Positions 24,005 through 36,467 of a stretch of DNA of 64,000 nucleotides are shown here, piece by piece. The position numbers were made by a program, and so were the translations under genes. Numbering within the stretch: position 1 is the stretch's first letter; every line of letters begins with the position of its first letter. The notes under the pieces are model-generated. The model did not search any database, had not been told where the DNA came from, and saw only the letters and a program-made list of their open reading frames with translations. The stretch covers positions 1 through 64,000 of the forward strand of contig NW_027331841.1 of NCBI RefSeq assembly GCF_033568475.1, read 5' to 3'. The DNA comes from Henckelia pumila. Its lineage: Eukaryota; Streptophyta; Magnoliopsida; Lamiales; Gesneriaceae.

Positions 24005-27000
24005 ACTCTACCCTCTTTAAAAGAATTTCGTCCTCGAAATTCAACTTACCAAACAGTTCAGGATAGCGTGCTTGCATATCCTGCTCGGTTTTCGAGGTAG
24101 CTTCCTCAACCAACTAGTTGCGCCATAAGACTTTCACCATTGGAATCTCTCTGTTTCTCAACCTACGAACTTGTCTGTCAAAGATTTGAACAGGCATCTC
24201 CTCGTAGGACAAGTCCGGCGTCCAATCCACTGGCTCATGGCGGATAACATGAGAAGGATTTGCCACATACTTCCTTAACATGGAGATATGGAAGACATTG
24301 TGAACACCCTCCAAGTTGGGTGGTAGTGCCACTCTGTAAGCTCGAGCCCCAACCTTTTTTAGGATCTCAAAAGGTCCTATATATCTTGGACTCAATTTAT
24401 CCTTTTTCCCGAATCTCATAATACCTTTCCATGGTGACACCTTTAAAAATACATGGTCACCTACTTCAAACTCCAAATCTCTACGTCGCTGGTCGGCGTA
24501 ACTTTTCTATCGACTTTGAGCTGTCAACATTCTGTCTCTGATCTTGGCTATCACATCTACTGTTTGGGTCACTACTTCCGGTCCCAAAACAGCTCTCTCT
24601 CCAACTTCATCCCAGTGTAGGGGAGTTCTACACCTTCTCCCATACAACGCCTCATAAGGAGCCATGCCAATAGTTGCTTGATAACTATTGTTGTAAGTAA
24701 ACTCCACTAAAGGCAATTTCGATTCCCAATTACCTCCAAAGTCGATCATACAAGCTCTCAACATGTCTTCGAGTATTTGGATCACTCGTTCTGATTGACC
24801 ATCTGTCTGAGGGTGGAAAGCTGTACTGAAAGCTAGATTCGTTCCCAATCCTCTATGTAAACTTTCCCAAAAGTTTGAAGTGAATTTAGGGTCTCTGTCA
24901 AATACTATCCTCGCTGGTACTCCATGCAATCTGACAATTTCTCGAATGTACAACTCTGCATACTGATTCATCGAGAAGTTATTCCTGACTGAAATAAAGT
25001 GAGCTGACTTAGTTAACCTGTCAACTATCACCCAAATCGAGTTCATCCTTCGTGTTGAAACTGGCAATCCTACCACGAAATCCATGGTGACATCTTCCCA
25101 CTTCCATGTGGGTATTGACAATGGTTTCAGGAGTCCTGCCGATCTCTGATGCTTGATCTTCACCTGCTGGCAAGTCAAACATTCATTCACAAATTTAACA
25201 ACATCCCTCTTCATTCCCGGCCACCAATATAAGGATTGCAGATCCTTATACATTTTCGTACTTCCTGGATGAATGGAATACGAAATAGTATGGGCATCAG
25301 TCATCACTTCAAATCTCAGTGAGTCTACTGCTGGCACCCACATTCTACCTCGGTGATGAACAATTCCATCTTTGACAGTGTACAATGTACCACCCTTAGC
25401 TTCATCTCTGTTCCTCCACAACGTCAACTGTTCATCAGAAGCTTGGCCTGCACGAATTCTCTCAAGAAAACTAGGTACTACTGTTAAAGCTGCTAGAGTG
25501 CATACCTCCATTGGTTCGAATACCTCCAACCACATCCGTTCAATTTCAGCAATCAATTCCTGCTGGACTGTCAATTGGTTCAATGTCGCAGACTTGCGAC
25601 TCAATGCATCTGCTACAGCATTAGCCTTACCCGGATGATAGCTAATGTCACAGTCGTAGTCCTTCACCAATTCCAGCCATCGACTCTGCCTCATATTCAA
25701 CTCCTTCTGAGTGAGGAAATATTTTAGGCTTTTGTGATCAGTGAAAATCTGACACATTTCTTCGTACAAGTAGTGTCTCCAAAGCTTCAAAGCACAAAAC
25801 CACTGCCGCCAATTCAAGATCATGAGTCGGGTAGTTCCTCTCATGAACCTTCAGCTGTCGAGATGCATATGCTATTACTTTATTATCCTGCATCAAAACA
25901 ACTCCTAATCCACTCTTAGAAGCATCGGTATAAACCACAAAACGACCCGTGCCTTCGGGAATTGCTAGCACTGGCGCTGACATCAGTCTTTTTTTCAATT
26001 CGGCAAAGCTCTTCTCACATTGATCTGACCATACAAACTTCATACCTTTTCGAGTTAAGGAAGTCAGTGGTAGAGCTATCTTAAAGAAGTCTTGAATAAA
26101 TCTCCTGTAGTAGCCTGCTAAACCCAAAAAACTTCGTATTTCTGTAGCATTCTTCGGAGCAACCCAATTCCGAACCGCTTCCACCTTAGACGGATCGACC
26201 TCAATCCCTTTAGCTGAAAATATATGACCCAAAAATGAAATCTGCTCTAGCCAAAATTCACACTTACTGAATTTAGCATACAGCTGCTTTTCTTTTAGAA
26301 TCTGCAACACTGTAGTCAAGTGCTGACGATGTTCCTCCCTATTGCGAGAATAGATCAATATGTCATCTATGAAGACTATGACAAACTAACCCAAGAAAGG
26401 TTGAAACACCCTGTTCATCAAATTCATGAAAACAGCTGGTGCATTGGTCAACCCAAACGGCATTACCAAGAACTCGTAGTGGCCATAGCGAGTCCTGAAT
26501 GTTGTCTTCTGCACATCTGAATCTTTTACCTTCAGCTGATGGTAACCTGATCGTAGATCTATTTTTGAGAACACCTCTGCCCCTTGCAATTGGTCGAACA
26601 AGTCGTCTATTCTGGGCAAGGGATATCTGTTCTTTACTGTAACTCGGTTCAGCTCTCTGTAGTCAATGCACAATCTCATTGACCCATCTTTCTTCTTGAC
26701 GAACAACACCGGTGCACCCCAAGGCGATACACTCGGTCTGATGAACCCCTTATCTAGCAACTCTTGCAACTGATCCTTTAATTCTTTCATCTCGGTCGGT
26801 GCCAATCTGTACGGTGCCTTAGAAGCTGGCTTAGTTTCAGGCAACAATTCTATCCCAAATTCGACTTCCCTGACTGGAGGCAATACCGCAACATCATCGG
26901 GAAAGACTTCCGGAAAATCTTTCACTACCTTCACTTCCCCAAGTTTTGGTCGCTGTACCTCCAGATCACCAATTAGACTCGCAAGAAATCCTGTACACCC

Positions 27001-27135
27001 ATTACTCAATAATTGCCAGGCTGTTCCTACAGAAATCATACCTGGTGCGCTCTTCTTAGACGTAGTGCGGAACACCAACGATTTCCCGTTCTGATCTTTC
27101 ACAGAGACAATTTTTGCAGTCAATAATAGTCTCAT
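24000..27135 (-). pseudogene. Degenerate pol (RT, RNase H, integrase, chromodomain-like) of the older gypsy element
   Basis: Reverse transcriptase lies at about 26900-26300 with catalytic FIDD at 26364-26378. RNase H (VYTDASKSG) starts near 25940. Integrase has its HHCC zinc region at about 25290-25150 ([17 protein letters not shown]) and a D-D-E core with [10 protein letters not shown]. The chromodomain-like tail is at about 24120-24020. Damage: a stop TAG at 26386-26388, a one-base insertion near 25815, a stop TAG at 24507-24509 and a stop TAG at 24114-24116. The final frame reads into the LTR and ends at its first TAA (24002-24000). It cannot make functional Pol. Confidence 0.9.
24005..24020 (-). 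other. Polypurine tract of the older gypsy element
   Basis: On the minus strand AAAGAGGGTAGAGT lies directly before the LTR start TGTAAGGTCC, as expected for the plus-strand primer. Confidence 0.75.
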
Positions 27136-28471
27136 GCCGAGTCAACCAGTCCATCCCAAAAATTGCATTGAAATCCACCATTTTCAAAACAATAAAATCT
27201 GCACACAAAACTAGACTCTGCATCTGAACCTTGCAATTTCTTACCACACTATTACTTTTCAGTTCTTCTCCTGAGGGTAACGACACACAAAATTCCGAAA
27301 TAGATTCATCCGGCAAGACCCTCAATTTCATCATAAAACTAACAGACATAAAAGAGTGTGTAGCTCCTGTATCTATCAACACGAATGCAGGTAAATCAGC
27401 AATACGAATCATACCTGAGACAATTGCAGAATCTGGGTCAACCTGATCGTGAGTCATAGCAAACACTCTTCCCTTGACATGCTCCTTTGACTGCGGGCAG
27501 TCTTTGACAAAATGCTCTGTCCTCTTGCAGAGAAAACAAGTATTGGTCCCAAGCATGCATTGACCGGAGTGTGATTTCCCACACTTCTGACAGATAGGTG
27601 CATTCTCCGGCCTTGGAGCGTTGGCGTTCGGTTGATTCTGTCCCTGAGGTCGCGCCTGATTGGGGTTTTGGCGCTGCTGCTGTTGCGATCTCCTTTGGGC
27701 TGGAGCTTGATACGGCCTCTTCTGACTAGACCCTTGCTGCTCTCTCCCTTGGTAACTAATCCTCTTCGCTTGCGATTCTTTGATAATATCATTCCCATCT
27801 TTTTTTGACAACATAGCCTCATCCACTGCTGCTCGGTACGTTTGTGCCCCACTCAATCTGACATCTCGTCGAATAGTGGCATTCAGTCCCTCTGTGAAAT
27901 GCTTCAACTCCTCTGCAGCATTGCCCGAAATCATGGGCACAAAGTACCTCCCTCTCTCAAACTTTTTCACATACTCGGCAATGGACATGCTCCCTTGGCG
28001 GAGCTCCAGAAATTCTCTAGCAAGTCTAGTCCTGGTGCTGATAGTGAAATATTTCTCATAGAATACATCTTTGAATCCATTCCAAGTCAACGTAGTCATA
28101 TCCATAGCAGAACGGGCTCCCTGCCACCAAACCCGTGCATCATCACGGAACATAAAGATGGCACACCTCACACGGTCTGCATCAGTGAGCTGCATGTAGT
28201 CAAAAATAGTCTCCACTGACTGCACCCATTCCTCGGCTACAAAGGGATCAGCCCCTTCTTTGAACTCCTGTGGCCCTAGATCCTTAAACTGTTTAAAGAT
28301 CGGATTAGTTAATAGCGGCTGATTATTGTTCCGTCCTCCCGCTTGTGCTTGGATTAACTGTTGAATCTCTTCCCCTTGGGCTCTACTCTGCTCTTGCAAC
28401 AGAGTCGCCAACCTAGCCAAAAACTGGTTGTTCTGATTGTCCTCATTGTTCGGATTCCTACGGTTAGCCAT
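27130..28471 (-). pseudogene. gag-protease of the older gypsy element
   Basis: Gag begins MANRRNPNNEDN with ATG at 28471; the frame is open further upstream into the leader but without Gag-like sequence. Capsid-type sequence (EFLELRQGSMSIAEYVKKFERG) is followed by a Q/P-rich basic linker and a CCHC knuckle CFLCKRTEHFVKDC at about 27545-27500. The aspartic protease active site DTGATHSF is near 27375-27350. Gag and protease share one frame. A one-base loss in an A-run near 27125 shifts the frame before RT: the reading changes from DCKN to KIVSVKDQ. Confidence 0.88.
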
Positions 28472-28655
28472 GATCCTGATGTCCATACCGTCCACATGCT
28501 TAATTAAACATAACATCCTACTCAATAGACATACACTATAAATCAAAAACATTATCATGCATCTTAAACAATCCATAACATAAAACTTACAGACATGAAG
28601 ACGAAGCATAGGGTCGTGGCGAGAATGCATGTGTGCGACAAACCAAGGGCGAACT

Positions 28656-28667
28656 GCTCTGATACCA
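28656..28667 (-). other. Primer binding site (initiator tRNA-Met) of the older gypsy element
   Basis: On the minus strand TGGTATCAGAGC starts three bases after the LTR end (...GTTACA). This is the standard complement to the 3' end of plant initiator tRNA-Met. It fixes the element's orientation and the inner edge of the 5' LTR at 28671. Confidence 0.85.
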
Positions 28668-28670
28668 AGC

Positions 28671-29229
28671 TGTAACATCCCAATTTCACAATCGAAACGT
28701 TACTCAAACATAAATACTTAAATCTGGTAAAAATAAAAATTTTGCGGAAGCATCATCTTCTTTATTAAAAGGAGCATATAAAAATTGCACATAATAAAAT
28801 AGTATCTAAAAATATTTGCCAAACATGGCCAACAACTAAAGAAAATTAAATTTGTTAGCCTCTCATCAAATAAAAAAAAATAAAATAAATGTTTTTAAAA
28901 CATCTCCCAAGCTAAAACGTTCACACTCATGCATTGCCCGTTGGACCGACCCTGGCCTCTTCTTCATGCCCGGTCACATAATCATCAATATAAGCATCCA
29001 CATCATCGTTATCTGCACCATTCAAGTATACTGAGTCGAAAGACTCAGCAAGAACAGACAGAAAAAGGATTTTCTACTCTAAAAAAAAAACATTAACTTA
29101 AACTTTCATGCAATAAACATAACTTTGATGTAGCCATAACATAAAAATATTTGAGGTGATGAAGTATGAGTAGTGTGATAACCGTCATAACGAGCCATTC
29201 ATGGTTTCCTGTTGATCAACAAGCATATG
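28671..29229 (-). repeat. 5' LTR of the older gypsy element, inner part
   Basis: Starts TGTAACATCC next to the PBS and matches 22187-22610 of the 3' LTR. After about 29081 it carries sequence lost from the 3' LTR. It ends in ATATG, the target duplication of the younger element, and resumes at 39087. Confidence 0.85.
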
Positions 29230-31637
29230 TGAAACGACCCTAACTCTATAATTAATAAATAAATAAATATGCGGAATTTTTTTTTTTATTACTTACTAAA
29301 TAAAATATGTACATATATGCACAGAATAAAAAGATTTAAAATAAATAAATAAATAATTAAATACTTAAATAAAAATGCATTCTTTAAAATAAAATAAATA
29401 TCTGAGTCAAACATTTAATTAAAAATACTACATAAATAAAATGATTAAAATTTGCATGCACTGACAATATTCCATAAAATATTCAAAATTCACAACCACT
29501 GAAAAATAATATAAAATGTAACATGCTGACATAAATAAAACATGCATGTGACTCAGACATCTATCACGGTCACGGGGTCACTGCATGTCCGCTCATACAT
29601 CCTCGCCTTCGGTGGGTACAACCTCATCCTCAACGTACTCACCTGCACCATACCAGTGTAGTGAGCCTAGAGGCCCAACATGCTAACATAACAAGGGTTT
29701 AAAATAATTTAAAACAATTAAATACTAATACATACATATACATGAATGAGCATGCTTGAAAATTTCATAACATCACATAACTTAACTTAAATAACATAAT
29801 ACATAAACATTGTTGAGCAATTATTTTCTAACATCGCATGGTTGTATCCGTAGTGTAACCTTAAATCATACATTAAATACTGATCAGCGTGGAAACCAAC
29901 GTACGTGGCGGTGACGAATCACCTCTTAAATTGGCAGTAAACTGCCCTTCAATAGGTCACATATGGGGACGAATCCCCCTTAAATTGTCACACTACTTCA
30001 ACTTCCAACATAAAATATTTTATTATTACTCAACCTTAAACATTTAATTATGCATAAAATTATTTCATGAATGCATGTACTTAAATAAAATGTGTGTCCT
30101 TCATATATATTTAATTTAATTTCTTACTAACATATAAATATTAAAATAACTTAATGCATAAAAATAATTAAATATATAATCAGGACACATGAAATTTTCT
30201 CATGGATGGTCCTGGACTGCTGGCCCTAACACTCAAGCCCATTAACTTAAATCTGGCCCATTAACCTACTTAAACCCAATAAAAATTATTCTAAGCCCAA
30301 TTAAATAATTAAAGCCCATTTAAAACATTCTAAGCCCAATAACAACTTAAACTGGCCCAATGGGCCCAAAAGCCCAAAGACCGACCCACTAACCTACTGA
30401 CCCGACCCAGGACACCCCGACCCGACCCAGGCCCAGAACCCAGCCCAACCCGATCCCCCCCCTCTCTCAAACCCTCTCGGATGCGTGCAGCAGCCCGTCC
30501 GGCCACCCCTGGCCGGACCGCCGCCGGCAGGACCTTCACAGGGTCCTGCCGGTCCTAACCTATGCACCCACCAGACCCCTACCTGCCCTGCATGACCGCA
30601 CAGTCACCCCTTCCGCTAAACCCTAATCTGTCAACTAAGGGGGCCGATCTGCACATGGTGGTTTCCTGGACTCGTTTGGCTCGAACCACTCGAGCCACTC
30701 GAGTCCAGGCCACGCACCACGCCTTCTGAACCCCTACCAGCAGTCGAACCATGCATGGAGGAATAAAAAAACGTGAGCATGTCTTACTAATCCAACCAAA
30801 ACCGTACGCCTTCATCAAACTCAAACATTTTCTGAAAAAAACTAAAAGTTTTTCGATGCACAACACTACACACACTATCATAACTGACATGGCAAGAAAA
30901 ATCGAAGGAAACATGCCTTGCACCGTAAAAACGAGGAGAAAACGGGCGTGAGACGATTCCGGGACGACGGGACGACGAACAACTCGAAGTTTCGAAGAAA
31001 ACTCGGCTATGGAACCTCCTTGGCTGATGACTCGATGAAGAAGATGAATGGAAGGGAGGGAGGCGGCTAAGAGGGTGAGTGATCGGGTGGTTTGGGTAGA
31101 TTAGGTTTTGGGGTTTTAAATTTTTTTTTTAATTAAAATAGGTTTTAGGATAATTAAATATTAATAATGGTTTTAATACTAAAATATATAACTTAAAATC
31201 TCCAACTAATACTTAAAAAAAATCTGATACTAAAATAAAAATCCCGAAATATTAAATTAAGGAAATTTAAAATACTAAAAAGTCAATATTTTGGCCTAAT
31301 TTTGAATAAAATGGACTCCTAAAATTATATAAAATTAAATACTTAAAATTTTGAGATAATAAAACTCAAAATAATATTTTAGGGCTCTAAAAAGGCTCAT
31401 AAAATAATTTGGGTAGAAAGTTGTCATCTCGTCCGTCCACGGTCCCGTCAACGCGATAAAATGATTAAAATACTAAAAATCAAAAAAATCACTAATTATG
31501 GGTTAAATGCTTAAAAATAAATTAAATCATGCACAAATAATTCACATAATTATTTAACCCATAAATCTAAAATTTACATAATTAAATATCCTAATTATGC
31601 ATGCGGATTTATGTATTTAAAAATACCGGGTGTTACA
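29230..31637 (-). repeat. 3' LTR of the younger gypsy element (2408 bp)
   Basis: Runs from TGAAACGACC to GGGTGTTACA on the plus strand. It is followed by the inverse of a polypurine tract (TTCTCTCCCCCTT). Compared with the other LTR it lacks about 180 bp around 30380 and about 25 bp at a palindrome near 30495, and has a 20-bp ACCCCGACCCGACCCAGG-type duplication. Confidence 0.92.
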
Positions 31638-31651
31638 ATTCTCTCCCCCTT
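31638..31651 (-). other. Polypurine tract of the younger gypsy element
   Basis: On the minus strand AAGGGGGAGAGAAT directly precedes the LTR start TGTAACACCC. Confidence 0.8.
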
Positions 31652-31684
31652 AAATTGAATTTCGTCCTCGAAATTTTAAAGTAC

Positions 31685-34600
31685 TTACCCGAAAAACTCC
31701 GGGTAGCGAGTCCTCATGTCTGCCTCGGTCTCCCAAGTAGCTTCCTCCTCTGAGTGATTCAGCCACTGGACTCTGACCATCGGTATGACCCGCGTCCTAA
31801 GCCTCCGCTCCTCCCTAGCCAAGATCCGCACTGGCCTCTCCTCATACACTAGATCTGGTGGCAACAGTAAGGGCTCAAAATCCAACACATGCGACAGGTT
31901 GGAGACATATCTCCGAAGCATAGATACATGGAAAACATTGTGCACTGCCGCTAGCCCTGGAGGTAGAGCTAAACGGTAGGCCAACGTGCCAACTCTCTCC
32001 AAGATCTCGAATGGCCCTATATACCTCGGATTAAGCTTGCCTCTCCGGCCAAAACGCACTACTCCCTTCATAGGTGACACCTTCAGGAATACGTGATCAC
32101 CTACAGAGAACTCCAAATCTCGTCGTCTGGCATCTGCATAACTCTTCTGCCGACTCTGAGCAGTCCTCATCTGATCTCGAATCTGAGTCACAATGTCAGC
32201 TGTCTGCTGCACAATCTCAGGACCCAGCAAAATCCGCTCACCAACCTCATCCCAATGCACAGGAGATCTACATCTCCTCCCATACAATGCTGCATAAGGA
32301 GCCATACCTATAGACGACTGAAAACTGTTGTTATAGGTAAACTCCACTAGGCAGTCTAGTCTCCCAAGAGCCCCGAAAATCAATGACACAAGCTCTCAGA
32401 AGATCCTCGAGAACCTGGATCACCCTCTCAGACTGACCATCTGTCTGGGGATGAAATGTTGTACTGAACAAAAGCCTCGTCCCCAAAGCTGTGTGCAGAC
32501 TCTTCCAAAACGCAGATGTGAATCTCGGATCTCGGTCTGACACAATAGACACTGGTATGCCATGCAGTCTAACAATCTCTCTGATGTAAAGCTCTGCATA
32601 CTGTGTCAAAGTATAAGTAGTCCTCACCGGCAAGAAATGAGCTGACTTGGGAAGTCTATCCACAATCACCCAAATCGCTGTGCAACCTCTGGCAATCCTC
32701 GGTAAGCCAACCACAAAGTCCATCGTAATATTCTCCCATTTCCATTCCGGAATAGAAAGAGGTCTAAGAAGTCCTGCTGGACGCTGATGCTCTGCCTTGA
32801 CTTGCTGACAAGTCAAGCACTCTGACACCACTCTCCCGATGTCACTCTTCATCCCGGGCCACCAATACAATAGCTGCAAATCTTTGTACATCTTCGTACT
32901 TCCGGGGTGAATGGAGTACGGAGATGTGTGAGCCTCTGCTAAAATCTCAGCTCTCAACTGATCGACGTTCGGTACCCACATCCTACCACGGTACTGAACG
33001 ATACCATCCTCCACTGTATACAAGAGATTACCTCTAGCCTCATCTCTCTGTCTCCATCGCTGCAACTCCTCATCAGTAGACTGTCCCTCCCTAATCCGAT
33101 ATCGCAGAACTGGCTGCACCGTCAACACTGACAAGCTCGGTGCACGACCACTCGGATAACACTCCAAGCCAAATCTCTGAATCTCGCTCTGTAGTGGTAA
33201 CTGTACGGTCAAACATGATACCACTGACGACTTCCGACTCAAAGCATCGGCCACTACATTAGCTTTACCCGGATGGTAGCTAATGTCACAATCATAGTCC
33301 TTCACCAACTCCAACCATCTGCGCTGTCTCATGTTCAACTCCTTCTGTGTGAAGAAGTACTTGAGACTCTTGTGGTCTGTGAAAATCTTGCACTTCTCGC
33401 CATACAGATAGTGCCTCCAGATTTTCAAAGCGAAAACCACTGCTGCCAACTCCAAGTCATGCGTCGGATAATTCTGCTCATGAATCTTCAGCTGCCTCGA
33501 CGCATACGCAATAACCTTACCACACTGCATAAGCACTGCGCCTAAACCTAGTTTAGACGCGTCGGTGTACACCACTAACTCCTCGTGTGGTACTGTCATC
33601 GCTAACACTGGTGCAGTAGTGAGTGCTTCCTTCAGCTGATCGAAGCTCCTCTGACAGTCTGAACTCCAGATAAACTTCGCATTCTTCTTGGTCAAGGAAG
33701 TCAAGGGTACTGCAATAGAGGAAAAACCCTTGATGAACTTCCTATAATATCCTGCCAAACCCAAGAAACTGCGAATCTCTGAAGCATTCTTCGGAATATC
33801 CCAATTCTGCACTGCCTCAACCTTAGACTGATCAACTGCAATCACATCCCTCGAAATAATGTGGCCAAGAAATGCCACCTGCTCAAGCCAAAACTCGCAC
33901 TTACTGAACTTGGCATACAACCGATGCTCCCTCAAAGTCTGCAAGGCTGTCTGAAGATGCTGTCTATGCTCCTCGATGCTCCTAGAATAGATCAAAATAT
34001 CATCAATAAAGACTATGATGAACTGATCTAGATACGGCTGAAAGACTCGGTTCATGAGATCCATGAAAACCGCTGGAACATTGGTCATCCCAAATGGCAT
34101 CACTAAGAACTCGTAATGCCCATATCGTGTCCTGAAAGCAGTCTTGGACACATCTGCATTTCTGACACGCAACTGATGATAACCAGATCGCAGATCGATC
34201 TTAGAGAACACTGAAGCTCCCTGCAACTGGTCAAATAAATCCTCTATCCTCGGCAGTGGACACTTGTTCTTCACTGTGACCCTGTTGAGCTCTCGGTAAT
34301 CGATGCGCAGTCTCATACTGCCATTCTTCTTCTTCACAAATAACACCGGAGCCCCCCACGGAGAAAAGCTAGGACGAACAAAGCCTTTCTTTAACAACTC
34401 CTGAATCTGCTCCTTCAACTCTTTCATCTCGGTAGGAGCAAGTCTGTAAGGTGCCTTAGAGATAGGCACGGTGTCTGGCACTAAGTCGATGCTGAACTCC
34501 ACCTCTCTCACTGGTGGAATTCCGGCAACATCCTCCGGAAAGACATTCGGAAAGTCACGAACCACCTCTATCTCTGATAATGATCTGCTAGATGGATCTG

Positions 34601-35056
34601 AAGTCGTGACAATACTCGCTAGAAACCCCTGGCAACCCCGTCTCAACAACTTCCTCGCCTGAATATGAGATATCACCTGAGGAATATCACTGCTCTGAGA
34701 TGCATGAAAAGTGAACAAGTCGCCTACTGTAGGTCTCACTGACACTGATCTCCGACGAAAATCAATCGAAGCTCCATTGACTGTCAACCAGTCCATTCCC
34801 AAAATCAAATCGAATCCACTCAAAGGCAAAACTACTACATCTGCTCGAATGGAGTGTCCCTGCAGCTCCAACTCCAGTCCTCGAATAACCTTCGAGGTAG
34901 AAATAATCTGCCCTGACGGCATAGTAACATCATACCCACTGTCACTACTCTCAGGTGTGATGCCTACCCGCCTGATAAACTCCAGGGAGATAAACGAATG
35001 CGTAGCCCCTGAATCTAGCAACGCAAACGTGGAGTTGTCTCCAACTAGAATTCTCC
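31685..35056 (-). pseudogene. pol of the younger gypsy element, one frameshift
   Basis: The exon starts after a likely splice acceptor at 35057. Protease DSGATHSF is at about 35015-34990. RT is at about 34480-33960 with [10 protein letters not shown] near 34010. RNase H (VYTDASKLG) starts near 33575. The integrase zinc region ([17 protein letters not shown]) is at about 32920-32800, and the catalytic core ([21 protein letters not shown]) runs to about 32430. A loss of about two bases near 32360 breaks the frame (RLP then stop, instead of continuing LVEFTYNNS). The reading resumes in another frame to a chromodomain-like end (VQWLNHSEEEATWETE) and stops at 31685. Otherwise open over nearly 900 codons, so mutation is recent. 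Confidence 0.9.
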
Positions 35057-35261
35057 CTGCACGCAGAAAATTCCCAACAGTTTCATACCACTACTAAATT
35101 TTTCCCCAACGAGTCACTACAAATTCTTAATTCTAATCACAAGTAAAACATGCTTCCTATTCTAACATGCAGTTAAGTAACCCAAATAACAACAAATTCC
35201 AAATTAAAGACGAAATTTTTAACCAAAGGAAAATTATTAAAATGCTAGGGATAAGATATAC
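35057..35261 (-). other. Likely intron between gag and protease in the younger gypsy element
   Basis: A 205-base segment with stop codons starts GGTATATCT at the donor and ends CTGCGTGCAG at the acceptor. Removing it joins ACC G to GG AGA and gives [10 protein letters not shown] in frame, matching the continuous Gag-protease junction of the older element (SGMIRIADLP). The segment is T-rich on the sense strand, as plant introns are. If not spliced, Gag ends four codons into it. Confidence 0.6.
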
Positions 35262-36281
35262 CGGTGATCAAGGAGGTGTCTGGATCTACCTCCTCGGCCT
35301 GCATCACAAACACCCTACCAGCGGTGTTCTTCTTCCTCGGGCAGTTAGCTATCTGATGCCCTGGCTCCCTACAGTGGTAGCAAACTCCTGCCCCCAATAG
35401 ACAAGGTCCCGAATGCATCTTCTGGCACTTCGGGCAAGTGGGATAAGCTATGGCATTAGGGGCCCCGCCCCTCTGCTGCTGTGGCCTCTGCTGTGGATTC
35501 GGGCCCTTAGCCAGCCCTGTAAACTGCTTCTTCGCAGGAGGCTGCGAAGATGGTCGCTGATACCCAGCCTGAAACTGCCTCTTCCCTTGCTGCTCTCTCT
35601 GAATCTCTCTCCGACCCTCCTCGGAACGCAAGGCTCTACTGACTACAGACTCATAAGTAAGAACGTCTGCCATGCGAACATCATGCTTGATATCCGCCCT
35701 CAAACCCTCCACAAACTGCCTCAACTTCTCTGGTGGACTATCTGAAATCAGAGGCACAAAGTGACAGCCCCTCTCGAACTGTCTCACATACTCAACCACT
35801 GTCTTGTCCCCCTGACGGAGACTCATAAACTCTCGGATCATGCGACTGCGCACATCCTCGGTGAAGTACTTGGCGTAAAAGATACGCCTAAACTCTGCCC
35901 ATGTCAGTGTAGGAAGGTGAACTCCCCTGGCTGCACCCTCCCACCAGAGCGCTGCATCACCCCTCAGCATGTACGTCGCACAGTTCACCCTGTCGGTGTC
36001 TGTGATCCCCATATACGCAAAGATGGACTCCAGAGAGCGAATCCATCCCTCCGCCACCAAAGGATCGGTGGTCCCCACAAACTCCTTGGGTCCCTTCTTC
36101 TGAAACCTCTCAGCAACGTCCTCCTCATGGGACAACCTGGGACGAGTAGCCTGCTGCTCTAACAGTGCAGTAATCCCTGCCATCATATTCGCATTGGCCT
36201 GCTCCAATGCTGCAATAGGGTTCTGCGGAGGTGGAGGTGAGGTGGAGGTCCCCCACGTCTGTTAACTGGTCTCGGAGGCAT
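35262..36281 (-). pseudogene. gag of the younger gypsy element, N-terminus frameshifted
   Basis: The Gag body is intact: capsid region (FVGTTDPLVAEGWIRSLESI, EYVRQFERGCHFVPLIS), Q-rich basic linker and CCHC knuckle CYHCREPGHQIANC near 35350. The natural start would be ATG at 36281 (MPPRPVNRRGG), but the frame shifts within a proline-coding CCTCC repeat near 36230-36250, so that start reads to an early stop. In-frame internal ATGs at 36186 and 36183 could start a slightly shortened Gag. Confidence 0.85.
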
Positions 36282-36453
36282 TCTGCACCGCCACATATTT
36301 ATTTACGTAAATCGCCATGCATAACTAAGTTGTTTCAAATTAATGCTAACTTAAATTCTAAAAATTTAATCATGCTATAAACACTTAAAACTTACAGACC
36401 GGTAGCGTGGATTTCTGAGCTCGCATAGCAGTAATGACCCCTCCGAGGACCGT

Positions 36454-36465
36454 GCTCTGATACCA
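36454..36465 (-). other. Primer binding site (initiator tRNA-Met) of the younger gypsy element
   Basis: TGGTATCAGAGC on the minus strand, two bases after the 5' LTR end at 36468. Same primer as the older element. Confidence 0.88.
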
Positions 36466-36467
36466 AC

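Noticed and set aside
30579-30923. 114-codon minus-strand frame, repeated at 38027-38371
   Set aside because: It lies inside both LTRs of the younger gypsy element, differs by one residue only because the LTRs are near-identical, and resembles no protein family.
35093-35261. gag stop codon as evidence that the younger gypsy element is dead
   Set aside because: The stop lies inside a segment with proper splice sites whose removal restores the frame, so an intron explains it better.
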